A DNA stretch of 64,000 nt from Bacteroidales bacterium (GTDB taxonomy: Bacteria > Bacteroidota > Bacteroidia > Bacteroidales > TTA-H9), in NCBI GenBank assembly GCA_030656615.1, contig JAUSOY010000043.1, positions 54,968 to 118,967 on the forward strand, written 5' to 3'. Below the pieces are notes generated by a model that saw nothing but the letters and a program-made list of their open reading frames with translations, searched no databases and was not told the DNA's origin. This document shows, in pieces, positions 18,701 to 28,403 of the stretch (its first letter is position 1; each line of letters begins with the position of its first letter). The position numbers and the translations under genes were made by a program.

Positions 18701-19071
18701 TTTATAAAGAAATAGACGGAATTAATAAAGAAGAGGATCTGGAGAAATTCACCTCCGCCCTCACCGACCGTTTTGGTCCAATGCCATTACAGGTAATTGA
18801 ACTGGCAAATGCCCTACGCTTGAGATGGCTAGCAAAGGAATGGGGAGTCGAAAAACTGGTAATGAAAAACAATATGCTTACCCTTTTCTTTATCAGCAAA
18901 CCCGATTCTGAGTTTTTTCAGTCCGAAAAATTTACGAGAATATTAAAATATGTTCAGACCAATCCAAGGGGTTGCCGAATGAAAGAAAACAAGGATAAAC
19001 TCACACTAGGCTTTGGCAATATCCTTTCAATAGCCGATGCTTTGGCTAAATTCAAGGAATTAATCCGATAA
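15706..19071 (+). CDS. mfd: Transcription-repair coupling factor Mfd
   Basis: ATP-dependent translocase that removes RNA polymerase stalled at lesions and recruits UvrA. The UvrB-like N-terminal module covers about residues 1-300. The RNA polymerase interaction domain (LQPGDFVTHIDHGIGKFDG) is near 446-520. The RecG-like motor follows, with Walker A GDVGFGKTEVA near 596, IIDEEQKFGV (motif II, DEEQ), TATPIPRTLQ (motif III), STTIIESGLDISNANT and QLRGRVGRS (motif VI). The C-terminal TRCF domain (about 990-1110) ends the protein. Length 1121 is normal. It is convergent with the NRPS gene, with 159 bases between and no clear terminator hairpin. Confidence 0.97.
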   Translation: METARKNDLQSLYAADKRCLGIIGLLKDNESIRLKINGLKGSSLSLVINSVFHQKQGLHLLIVDDKELAAYVYNDLENLNGEKEQNFDNRRVLFYPTSYKRPYEIETTDNANILSRTEVLNKISNQQRNLLIITYPEALSEKVITKKFLRKNTISLRKGEDVSLDFLTDILIEYDFQRVDFAVEPGHFAIRGGIVDVFSYSHEYPYRIEFNGDEVESIRTFNPGTQLSLQNLQKISLIPNLQDRQIIETRESFHEFLPESSTIWIDNLELCTEKVALEFKKAEDAFDALTGEIKRQKPSELFTNEQEFVRQLLRFQLVGIGSHFLKHTHEINFSLEPQPVFNKNFELLSSTLIKNSEDLYYNFICSENPKQIKRLETIFHDMRARLSGAVLFKPVYMALHEGFIDHELKLAIYTDHQIFERFHRYRLREGFSGKESLTLKELYNLQPGDFVTHIDHGIGKFDGLEIIENNGKHQEAIRLMYRNGDVLYVSIHSLHRISKFSGKDGTAPVLHRLGSNVWNNLKSRTKQKVKDIARDLIQLYAARKASNGFAFSPDTYLQHELEASFLYEDTPDQEKSTMDLKADMEQNIPMDRLVCGDVGFGKTEVAIRAAFKAVADSKQVAILVPTTILALQHWKTFSERLADFPCRVDYLNRFKTAASIKSTLKDVKDGKIDILIGTHRLLSNDVEYSDLGLVIIDEEQKFGVSAKEKLRKLRVNVDTLTLTATPIPRTLQFSLLGARDLSVINTPPPNRQPVQTEIRGFGEDVIRDAIRYELMRGGQVFFVHNRIQNIYDVAGMLKKFVPDAKIAVAHGQLEGRKLESTMLDFIEGDYDVLVSTTIIESGLDISNANTIIINDAHHYGLSDLHQLRGRVGRSNKKAFCYLLSPPLSSLSDESRKRLRAIEEFSNLGSGFNIAMRDLDIRGAGNLLGGEQSGFISDIGYEMYQKILDEAISELKESEFKGLFKDDLNKPLVSDCQIETDLEVLIPVNYVGNLTERLSLYKEIDGINKEEDLEKFTSALTDRFGPMPLQVIELANALRLRWLAKEWGVEKLVMKNNMLTLFFISKPDSEFFQSEKFTRILKYVQTNPRGCRMKENKDKLTLGFGNILSIADALAKFKELIR

Positions 19072-19230
19072 TTTGCCCTTTCATTTTAATCCTTTGTTGA
19101 GAACAATTAACGTTCTTGAATTCAATCATAAATCCTCATCGGAAACAACAAAAATTCATTGTATAATACACTGTTTCGCCAGAAAAACCCGAATTTCATT
19201 TCTGCTAACGGGGAACTCATTATCAATGAA

Positions 19231-22200
19231 TCAATCATCCTTCTCTTCGAATTTTCTCATATAAGCCATGGCGGCCTCATCCACACCTTTCTGAAGCTTT
19301 TTCGAAAATGCTTCATCATATGGCGGCCAAAAAATGGTTGAATGCTCACCCGGAACATGATGTACTCTAACGCCGTCCAGTGCAAACTTATCCCATCCGT
19401 ACATTTTCTTATCGATGATATAAAACGTTTGATGCTGAGCCCTGAACAAATCAATTTTAAGCTTGGAAGGTTTCAATAAATAATTTTCTCCGGCCAGATT
19501 ATTTAATTCATGAACCCGATACACATAAGAAGGGAGTTTTTCTTTATCACCCGTCATATACGCCTGCTTTGCCTTTCTACGATATATTACGGAGCGTATT
19601 CTCCTTTTTATGGAGTTTATTTTCCACCCCAGTAATTTCGACTTTTCCTGAACAGGTTCTTTTATAAAGGCACCAATATTAAACAGGATCTGATTAATGA
19701 AAATTTTAATCTTCCTTATATTCTTTTCATTTTCAGTCAGATGCTTATCTGAAGTATGTGCTACTGTATCAAACATTCCAAGGAAGATAACCTGCTCCGA
19801 ATCAGCATTCATTTGCCGGGTCATTTCAAAAGCTACAATTCCTCCAAGTGAAAATCCGGCTAAAGCAACAGGTCCCGACGGGTATTCTTTTCGAATTTCA
19901 GAAATGTAATGCGCAGCAATTTCCTCCATGGTTTTAAGAGGTTCTTCCTTTCCATCGAGTCCCTTGGCTTGTAAACCGTAAACGGGTTGCTCAGGCGACA
20001 TATTCTTTACCAGCGAATTATACAAAACAACATTCAAACCGGCACCATGCACTAAAAACAGTGGGATTTTAGATCCAAACGGTTTGATATGCACCAGGGA
20101 ACTCCAATCAGGGCCTTCTTTATCATCGTCAATTAATCCAGCCATTTGGCGCAAGGAGGAATGCGTAAACAAGGATGCTAATGGTAATCGCTTTTTCAAA
20201 TGATGTTCCACTTTAGCAAAAAGATTAACGCCTAAAAGAGAATGACCGCCCATGGCAAAGAAATCATCATGAACACTGACCTTCTCCAACTTCAGGACAT
20301 CACACCAGAGCTCAGCAAGGCGGATTTCCGTTTCGCCATCGGGTTCCACAAATTCTGCTTTAATTCCATCGCGATTAGCTTCAGGTTCTGGCAGGGCTTT
20401 GCGATTGATTTTCCCGGATGGTGTCAATGGGAATTCTTTCATTACCACAAAGGCAGAAGGTATCATGTATTCTGGCAGAAGATGAATTAGTCTTTTACGC
20501 ATTTCCAACCTATCAGCAATACTACCCTCATTCATATGAATATAAGCAACTATCCGAAGGTTGTTCGGCATGTCTTCCCTTACAATAGCTACGCATTGAA
20601 CGACCTCTTCAAATGATGATATTATTGATTCTATTTCTCCCAACTCAATTCTAAAACCCCTTATCTTCACCTGATTGTCAATACGACCAAGGAAAGAAAG
20701 ATTACCATCCGAATGCATACGTACTAAATCGCCGGTGGCGTACATCCTTGAACCATCATCGTCCCGAAAAATATCTTTTACAAATTTTTCTGCTGTAAGT
20801 ATTGGTCTGCCTTTATAAGACATAGCTATACCAGCACCTCCGATAAATAGTTCGCCTGGAAGCCCTGGAGGAGCTAATACCATTCCGGGTTCAAAAACAT
20901 ATACATACGTATTATCAATTGGGAAACCCAGCGGCTCGGTACCATCCGTAAGATTCCCCGGAAGAACGTGATGAGTTGTAGCCCAAACGGTTATTTCGGT
21001 TGGGCCATATACATTCCAGACCTCACCACATTTACCCAAAAGCTGGGAAGAAAGATCCTTCAAAAGTGCTTCGCCTCCACATAATGCTTTCAGTCTTTTA
21101 TTTCCCTGCCATTTAGATAATGTAAGCATTCGCCATGTTACAGGAGTGGCTTGTAAAATTGTGGCTCCACTCTTATCGATAGCATCCATCAAACGAGAGG
21201 CATCCATCGCTTCTTCCTGTGATGCAATTACAATTGTAGCGCCTGCAATCAATGGTAAATAGATTTCCAGAACTGAAATATCAAACGATAAGGTCGTAAT
21301 GGCTAATAGTATATCTTCCGGAAGAATGCCCGGTCTCTTCTTCATAGCCAGTAAAAAATTCACAAGTCCACCGTGTAAAATTTCGACACCCTTTGGTTTT
21401 CCTGTAGAACCGGATGTATAAATAGTATAAACCTGGTGGTGATGCTCTAATAGTGGAAATTTTTGCTCTACGCCATTAAACAATAGAGCTTCATTCACAT
21501 TTACAAATGGTATTGAAACGGTAGGTAATTCATTTATAAGGACATCATCTGTAATCAATAACGACAAGCCTGAATCCTTTATCATAAACTGTACCCTTTC
21601 GGTGGGGTAAATTGGATCAAGAGGCACATAAATAGCACCGCTGAGCTGAGCTCCTATCATGGCTACTGGTATTAACTCAGAGCGCGATAACCATAAACCC
21701 ACGGTATCTCCTGGTTTAACACCCGACAAAATCAAATAGGATGCAATTTTTTTTGCAGATTGTAAGAGCTGGAAATACGTTAAACTTCTTTCCTTATACC
21801 GGACAGCAATTTTTTCGCCATTGGCTGTTGCACATTCTTCAAATAATCTGGGATAGCAATATGGTGGTAAAGGCAATGGCTCAGGATTGACTTTCTTCAA
21901 CAGGCTGATTTCCTCCTCAGGCTTCAATAATTTATATTTCCCGCTGGCACAATCGGGATTATCTGCAATTGCACTCAATAATTGTAAAAAATACGACGCC
22001 ATATTCCGGATACTCCGGTAATGAAATAAATCAGTATTGTATTCGAAAACGCCAACCAAAGCCTCTTCCATCCTTGCCAAAATCAACGACAAATCAAACT
22101 TTGACACAAAACGACCCGGATCAATATAATCTACCTTGCAATTTGGAAAACTTGGGGTATCACCATGTGCGTTCAATAAATTAAACATCACTTGGAACAC

Positions 22201-25200
22201 CGGATGGATATTTATATTACGCTTAATATTAAGTTTGCTCACAATCAAATCAAATGGAATGTCCTGATTCTGGAGAGCATTAATAAACAAATCTGATACT
22301 TTAATCAGGTTTTCTGTAAATGATGCCTCACGGTTGATGTGAATATGTAGCGGGAGATTATTTACAAATACACCCATCATATCCTGTGTGCCAGGATGAT
22401 GGCGGTTAGCCACCGGACAACCGATTACCAAATTTTCCTGCAGGGAATATCGGCTAAGAAGAATAGCCCATGCCGTTAATAATACATTGTATAAAGTAGC
22501 ATTGTTCTTCCGTGCAATGCTTTGTAACTTCTCTTCCAAATCAATGGGAATAAGAATCTTACATTCAGCCCCATTAAAGGTTTGGGAAGATTTTCTTGGT
22601 CGATCCAATGGTAATTGAATCGCTTCGGGGGCAAATTTTAAATGTTCCAGCCAAAAATCGAGCTGATAATTAAAATCACCGGACTCCACCCGCTGATACT
22701 GCCAGAGCGCAAAATCAGAATATTGGATCGATGGCGTTTTTTTATCGGGTATTTGCCCTTTACTAAGTATTTCATATATCTCTGACAATTCGCGAATAAA
22801 AACACCAACAGCCCAATTATCAGAAATCACGTGGTGAAAGTTAAGCAGTAGCTGATAGGTGTTATCTTTCAGTTCAATCAGATCAATCATGAAAAGCGGA
22901 GCCTTCGCCAGTTCAAAAACATGCAGCGAATGAGTCTTTTCTAACATTTTAATCGCCGATTCCTTCTCATTATCATCGACATTATGTAAACTTTGAAATT
23001 TCAGTTCAAAATCAATACTATCCTGGATTTTAAGCAGAGGACCGTTTTTCCCATCAATTATGCAAGCCCGCATAATTGAATGACTCTGAATAATTATCTC
23101 GATGGCTTTTTGCAGAAGGTGAAAATTCAGTGGGCCATTTATAGCGTAGGAAAAAGGGATATTATAGGCCGCATTTGAACCTTCGAGACGGTCAAGAAAC
23201 CAAATGCGCCTTTGAGTGAAGGAAGCAGGAATATCATTCGTTTGATTCGACCTTGTTATTGGTTGAATAACTCCGGTATTTTCGTACCTCGCTGAAGCCA
23301 GGTAGTTATCCATTCCCCGAATAGTTGGCCAGCGGAAAAAGCCAGCCAGAGGATATTGAATTTTAAACTGATAATTCACCTTGGTCATCAACAAAGTAGC
23401 CAGAATGGAATTTCCTCCGATGTCGAAAAAATTATCGTCGATGTATATATTATTAATTTTCAACACACTCTGCCAAAGTTTCGATAATTCAGTTTGATGT
23501 CCTGCGGCGGGTAAGTCTTTTTGACTATCAAAACTCCGGATATAAAAATCGGGTGCAGGAAGCGCTTTTAAATTGATTTTTCCATGAGCGGTTAATGGAA
23601 ACTCGTCCATTACCACAACATTCACGGGTACCATATACTCCGGCAAATGTTCCCGAAGATACAGCAGTACTTGCGACCCAATAATTTTGTCTTTTGAAAC
23701 CAAATATGCCATCAAAACTACCTGGCCCGATGGATTAGTTAAGCCCAAAACCCGCGCATCCTTAATCCCAGGATACTTGATAAGCAGATTTTCCACTTCG
23801 CCGGGCTCAATTCGGTATCCTCTTATTTTTATCTGAGTATCGTTACGGCCAAGGAAAATAAGATTACCATTGGGCAAATACTGAACTACATCGCCAGTCC
23901 TGTACATCCTTCGGTATTCCCCATGAATAAAAACCCGAATAAATTTCTCCTTAGTCAGTTCAGGCTGATTAATATACATGTCAGCCAAACAAGTTCCACC
24001 AATAAGTAACTCGCCCGGACTTCCGGGAAGTACTTCACATAAGGCACTGTCTACTACGGCCAGAACTACATTGGGCATGGGTTTACCAATTGGAGCAATC
24101 GTTCTGTTAAACTCTTTTTCGAATTCATATACTGACGCCACAACCGTAGCCTCAGTAGGACCGTACGTGTTAAGTAAACGCACTTTCTTTCCCGAAATCT
24201 CCATAAAATATTTCACCTGTATTGCTCTGGCTTCTTCACCTCCAACAATTACAAGTTTTAACTCATCATAAAATGACAGTGATTGATCTTTCATTAAACT
24301 TACCAGATTATGCCAATATGCCGTTGGCAAATCCATAACACTTATTTTCTTTTCTTCACACCAGTTTAAAAAAAGAGAAAAAGAAGCTAATACATCATCG
24401 TTTCGTAAAATTAACGCTGCCCCAGAACAGAGTGTCGGGAAGATTTCTTCCATGGAAGTATCAAAAGTAAGAGCTGCAAACTGCATAACTCTATCGGAGG
24501 GTTGCAAAAAGAAATTGAAAATTGTGGCACGCACAAAATTCCCCAGTGCCCCACGGCTTATCAACACGCCTTTTGGTTTACCGGTCGATCCACTCGTGTA
24601 TATAATATATGCAGGATGACTGGGCTTAACGATGCTTGCCGGCGATATTTTCTTACCAGTAATTATATCATACGTTTTAATAAAGTTTAAAGAAGGATTG
24701 AATGCCGAGGTATCCGTGAGTGTTGTAATAAGGATGGCATCTACTGATGCATCATCACAAATGTCATTAATTCGCTGAGCCGGATATCCCGGATCTACCG
24801 GAATAAAGACACAGGCCGATTTAAGAATGGCGAGATATGCAGCAATTGTATCCGCATTTCTGTGACACAGCACAGCGATACGGCTGCCCGCCGTAATATC
24901 CTGCTTCTCTAAACCAGCCGATATACTATGAATACGCTGCCTTAGTTCTTCATAGGTCATTGTCTTATTATCCGATTCAATGGCTGTTCGGTCAGGATGC
25001 ATGGATGCCATAGCCTCAAACATCTGAACAACATCTATATCCCCGGTAAATTCTGTTTCGTTGCACGACCAACGTGCCAATTTTTCTTTATCGTCAGGAG
25101 TTAGTAAGCTTATATCGTTTAATCTGAGCTTTGATGAATCGGCCATTCGATGAATCATCAAGTGATAATGCTCCACCAGGCGTTCCATCATTTCTTTATC

Positions 25201-28200
25201 AAAAATATCGGTGGAATATTCAATGAGGCCACGTAAGCGACCATTCAAAGTATCAAATGTAATTGTCAGATCAATTTTTGCTTTATTTCTTTCAAATTCC
25301 ACCTCGCTTACCTTAATGCCATCAAATTGTAATAAATCGATGGGCATATTCTGAAAGATAAGCATTACCTGATATAAGGGATTAAATGCCAGATTCCGTT
25401 CGGGCTTTAATTGTTCAACAACGAGTTCATACGGATGATGCTGATAACGGAAGGAGCGAAGAACGGAATCTTTTGTCCTGTGAATGATTTCATTCAAATC
25501 AGGATTGCCACCTAAATCCATGCGCATTAAAAGCGTATTGGTATAAAATCCAATAATGGATTCATCTTCAGGATACTGACGATTGGCAGCCATGGTTGCT
25601 AATAAAAACTCTTTTTCTCCGCTATAAATTTTCATAATGACCGACAAAGCCGACAGAAGAACCATAAACGGACTGCTTCCGGTATTTTTTGCCAGCGAAT
25701 TAATGCGTTCGGTCTCAGTCTCATCAAAATAAAAACTCATAGAAGCCCCCTTATACGAAAACTCTGGTGGCCTTAGGGCAGATTTTCCCAAAGCAAGAAG
25801 TGGAGGAACATTTTCAGTAATTTCATTCCATACATTAAGCTCTTTTTTGTTTTCCGGCAACGAAAACCATGCCTTTTCACGAAGTGTAAATTCCGAATAT
25901 TGTCCGCTCAGATTAAATTCGATACCCCTTATCCCTGAATTCAACAAGTTATAGAATCGGCTGATTTCTTCAAGCATGAGGCCAAAGGACCAGCCATCCA
26001 TGATACTATGATGAAATACCATAATGAGGTAATGCTCTTCTGCACTGAGCCTGCATAACGTCAAACGAGCCAAAGGGGCTGAACTCAGATTGAAAGGGGC
26101 TGAAACTTCCCTATGGATAATTTCATCAATTTCATTAATGGGTTCAATATACCGAAGCAATGGACGGGCATCATCCCGAACGATCTGCCTTGGCTGACCT
26201 TCAACCTCTACCAATGATGTGCGCAGCGATTCATGCTTTCTAAAAACTGCGTCTATGGCTGCCTCAAGATTTGGACGATTCAGGATGCCAAGCAATCGTA
26301 AAACCATGGGTATATTGTAAAAGGCATTCTGACCCTGCAAACGATCAATGATCCACGGACGCTGCTGATTGTACGAAACAGGAATTACTTCTTCAGGTTT
26401 CACACCTATTCGGATATCTGCTTCGCTATCTGAGAGTTCTTCAATGGCCCTATGCATACCTGAAATGGTAGGATGATCAAATACAAACCCCACAGGCACA
26501 TTTTTTTGATAAAGCACCCCAAGTCGGGCGGCAATCTGTGCAGCCTTAATGCTATGGCCTCCGATAGCAAAGAAATCATCATCACGGCCAATGGAGGATA
26601 ATCCAAAAACTTCTTTCCAAATGGCAGCCAATAATCTTTCTTCCTCGTTATTAAAATTTTCATCAACTTTATTCCCGGGAAGATCGGGAATAATCAAACT
26701 GGAATGATCTACTTTTCCGGCTGAAGTGCGCGGTAATGCATCCAGATATACAAACGCCTGAGGCAGCATATAGGGTGGAAGTTTCCCCGCCAACTGTTCC
26801 CGAATAATATGTTCAAACGTTGAAGAAACAATCCATGCATACAATGATGTTTCTCCACTGGAATCATCTCTACCGCCAACATAGCATTCTTTAATGCCAT
26901 CACAATTCAATAAGGCTGCCTCAACATCTCCTGGCTCAACACGATAGCCTCTGATTTTTAACTGATTATCTATACGACCTTCAAATACAATATTTCCATC
27001 AGCCATTTCCCAGCCCATATCACCGGTTCTATATAAGCGCTGACCTTCTGAACCAGGAATCTGACTTACAATAAATTTTTGTGCGGTTAATCCGGCATCA
27101 TTTAAATAAGCTCTGGCAAGCCCCTTGCCTCCGACAAGAATTTCACCCTTTTTTCCAGAATCTACCGGGTAAAAGTCAGAGGAAACGATGTAAATCTGAT
27201 AACCATTAATGGCCTGGCCAATGGGCGTTTTTAGCTGAGGATTTTCAGAAGTATTAAAAACAAAAAAGGTACATGAAATTGTAGCTTCGGTAGGTCCGTA
27301 TCCGTTAATTATACGAATAGAAGCGGATAAATTTCTAAATTTTTGCAGACTGCCCTGTAATATGGATTCTACACCCACAAGCATCCGCTGAATCGGAAAT
27401 TGTGGGGATTTAATTTTGAATGCATCAGCCAAATCAGATAACATGCCCGGAGAAATGTATGCACTTTGAATGTTATACTTTATAAAATACTGTACGAAAG
27501 AAGGAATATTTAGAATATGATCGGTTTGAAGAAGGTGAAGTGTACCTCCGGTACAGAGTACAGAAAAAATTTCCCATACCGAAACATCAAAGACAACCGG
27601 ACATATACAACTTCCATTGAAAGGGGCAGAGATGGGTGCAAGTTCCCCGAAAGCGTGTATGTAATTCAAAACCGAGGCATGCTCAATCATAACCCCTTTT
27701 GGATTACCTGTAGTGCCGGAGGTATAAAGGATATATGCAAGATTTTCGGGGTATACTTCCGGAAAATCAACAAATCCGTTATCGGTTACGGATTCCTCTA
27801 TAATTTTTTCAATAGACAAGGTTGTAATTCCCGAACCAGAAAACTCAGAACACCTATTTGAAATTAAAAACCGAAGTCCGGCATCCTGAATAATCTGCAT
27901 TTTCCGATGATGAGGCCATGAATTATCAAGAGGAAGGTATGCTGCACCTGCTTTTAGAATTCCAAGCATTCCGGCTACCAAATAAATATCTCTATCGAAG
28001 CATAAACCCACAGGCTCCTCAGGTCTAAGTCCTCTTAACAACAAACTTCGGGCTATCTTTTCGGCCATAGCATCCAAAAAAACATAGGAAATACGAAGGT
28101 CTCCACACACCACGGCCGTCGTTTCAGGAAAATGGTGTACCATCTTTTCAAAACACTTAATAATAGATAGTTTTTCCCAACCTTCAGGAAGCTGTGCTGT

Positions 28201-28206
28201 TACCAT
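19231..28206 (-). CDS. Trimodular nonribosomal peptide synthetase (A-T-C-A-T-C-A-T-TE)
   Basis: A 2991-residue assembly-line enzyme predicted to make and release a tripeptide. Domains in order: A1 (about 15-520; LYTSGTTGNPKG, NGYGPTEAT, GRIDNQLKIRGYR), T1 (Ser552 in GGHS), C1 (about 600-1030; HHSIMDG at 732-738), A2 (about 1060-1560), T2 (Ser1600 in GGNS), C2 (about 1640-2080; HHVISDN at 1791-1797), A3 (about 2110-2600), T3 (Ser2656 in GGHS), and a thioesterase (about 2715-2960) with GFSLGG Ser2786 and a likely catalytic His2955 in GEHS. There is no starter condensation, epimerase or methyltransferase domain. Carrier sites need a phosphopantetheinyl transferase, which is not in the window; neither is MbtH, a transporter or a tailoring enzyme. 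Product unknown. Confidence 0.95.
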   Translation of the reverse strand: MVTAQLPEGWEKLSIIKCFEKMVHHFPETTAVVCGDLRISYVFLDAMAEKIARSLLLRGLRPEEPVGLCFDRDIYLVAGMLGILKAGAAYLPLDNSWPHHRKMQIIQDAGLRFLISNRCSEFSGSGITTLSIEKIIEESVTDNGFVDFPEVYPENLAYILYTSGTTGNPKGVMIEHASVLNYIHAFGELAPISAPFNGSCICPVVFDVSVWEIFSVLCTGGTLHLLQTDHILNIPSFVQYFIKYNIQSAYISPGMLSDLADAFKIKSPQFPIQRMLVGVESILQGSLQKFRNLSASIRIINGYGPTEATISCTFFVFNTSENPQLKTPIGQAINGYQIYIVSSDFYPVDSGKKGEILVGGKGLARAYLNDAGLTAQKFIVSQIPGSEGQRLYRTGDMGWEMADGNIVFEGRIDNQLKIRGYRVEPGDVEAALLNCDGIKECYVGGRDDSSGETSLYAWIVSSTFEHIIREQLAGKLPPYMLPQAFVYLDALPRTSAGKVDHSSLIIPDLPGNKVDENFNNEEERLLAAIWKEVFGLSSIGRDDDFFAIGGHSIKAAQIAARLGVLYQKNVPVGFVFDHPTISGMHRAIEELSDSEADIRIGVKPEEVIPVSYNQQRPWIIDRLQGQNAFYNIPMVLRLLGILNRPNLEAAIDAVFRKHESLRTSLVEVEGQPRQIVRDDARPLLRYIEPINEIDEIIHREVSAPFNLSSAPLARLTLCRLSAEEHYLIMVFHHSIMDGWSFGLMLEEISRFYNLLNSGIRGIEFNLSGQYSEFTLREKAWFSLPENKKELNVWNEITENVPPLLALGKSALRPPEFSYKGASMSFYFDETETERINSLAKNTGSSPFMVLLSALSVIMKIYSGEKEFLLATMAANRQYPEDESIIGFYTNTLLMRMDLGGNPDLNEIIHRTKDSVLRSFRYQHHPYELVVEQLKPERNLAFNPLYQVMLIFQNMPIDLLQFDGIKVSEVEFERNKAKIDLTITFDTLNGRLRGLIEYSTDIFDKEMMERLVEHYHLMIHRMADSSKLRLNDISLLTPDDKEKLARWSCNETEFTGDIDVVQMFEAMASMHPDRTAIESDNKTMTYEELRQRIHSISAGLEKQDITAGSRIAVLCHRNADTIAAYLAILKSACVFIPVDPGYPAQRINDICDDASVDAILITTLTDTSAFNPSLNFIKTYDIITGKKISPASIVKPSHPAYIIYTSGSTGKPKGVLISRGALGNFVRATIFNFFLQPSDRVMQFAALTFDTSMEEIFPTLCSGAALILRNDDVLASFSLFLNWCEEKKISVMDLPTAYWHNLVSLMKDQSLSFYDELKLVIVGGEEARAIQVKYFMEISGKKVRLLNTYGPTEATVVASVYEFEKEFNRTIAPIGKPMPNVVLAVVDSALCEVLPGSPGELLIGGTCLADMYINQPELTKEKFIRVFIHGEYRRMYRTGDVVQYLPNGNLIFLGRNDTQIKIRGYRIEPGEVENLLIKYPGIKDARVLGLTNPSGQVVLMAYLVSKDKIIGSQVLLYLREHLPEYMVPVNVVVMDEFPLTAHGKINLKALPAPDFYIRSFDSQKDLPAAGHQTELSKLWQSVLKINNIYIDDNFFDIGGNSILATLLMTKVNYQFKIQYPLAGFFRWPTIRGMDNYLASARYENTGVIQPITRSNQTNDIPASFTQRRIWFLDRLEGSNAAYNIPFSYAINGPLNFHLLQKAIEIIIQSHSIMRACIIDGKNGPLLKIQDSIDFELKFQSLHNVDDNEKESAIKMLEKTHSLHVFELAKAPLFMIDLIELKDNTYQLLLNFHHVISDNWAVGVFIRELSEIYEILSKGQIPDKKTPSIQYSDFALWQYQRVESGDFNYQLDFWLEHLKFAPEAIQLPLDRPRKSSQTFNGAECKILIPIDLEEKLQSIARKNNATLYNVLLTAWAILLSRYSLQENLVIGCPVANRHHPGTQDMMGVFVNNLPLHIHINREASFTENLIKVSDLFINALQNQDIPFDLIVSKLNIKRNINIHPVFQVMFNLLNAHGDTPSFPNCKVDYIDPGRFVSKFDLSLILARMEEALVGVFEYNTDLFHYRSIRNMASYFLQLLSAIADNPDCASGKYKLLKPEEEISLLKKVNPEPLPLPPYCYPRLFEECATANGEKIAVRYKERSLTYFQLLQSAKKIASYLILSGVKPGDTVGLWLSRSELIPVAMIGAQLSGAIYVPLDPIYPTERVQFMIKDSGLSLLITDDVLINELPTVSIPFVNVNEALLFNGVEQKFPLLEHHHQVYTIYTSGSTGKPKGVEILHGGLVNFLLAMKKRPGILPEDILLAITTLSFDISVLEIYLPLIAGATIVIASQEEAMDASRLMDAIDKSGATILQATPVTWRMLTLSKWQGNKRLKALCGGEALLKDLSSQLLGKCGEVWNVYGPTEITVWATTHHVLPGNLTDGTEPLGFPIDNTYVYVFEPGMVLAPPGLPGELFIGGAGIAMSYKGRPILTAEKFVKDIFRDDDGSRMYATGDLVRMHSDGNLSFLGRIDNQVKIRGFRIELGEIESIISSFEEVVQCVAIVREDMPNNLRIVAYIHMNEGSIADRLEMRKRLIHLLPEYMIPSAFVVMKEFPLTPSGKINRKALPEPEANRDGIKAEFVEPDGETEIRLAELWCDVLKLEKVSVHDDFFAMGGHSLLGVNLFAKVEHHLKKRLPLASLFTHSSLRQMAGLIDDDKEGPDWSSLVHIKPFGSKIPLFLVHGAGLNVVLYNSLVKNMSPEQPVYGLQAKGLDGKEEPLKTMEEIAAHYISEIRKEYPSGPVALAGFSLGGIVAFEMTRQMNADSEQVIFLGMFDTVAHTSDKHLTENEKNIRKIKIFINQILFNIGAFIKEPVQEKSKLLGWKINSIKRRIRSVIYRRKAKQAYMTGDKEKLPSYVYRVHELNNLAGENYLLKPSKLKIDLFRAQHQTFYIIDKKMYGWDKFALDGVRVHHVPGEHSTIFWPPYDEAFSKKLQKGVDEAAMAYMRKFEEKDD

Positions 28207-28403
28207 GAGTTTGCAGTCAATATCATTTCAGAAAGGTAAAATTAAGGTAACCAATTGTATTCTAATAAAGAATGAAAGCTTTTTATTCAAAATCTATCAA
28301 CACGCACCAAATCACTCATTAAAAAATCACTTAACCTAGCTGAAGCAATGGTATATTGTCATTTCGCAGCATTTCATTATCATTGCAATAAAGTAATATT
28401 CTC

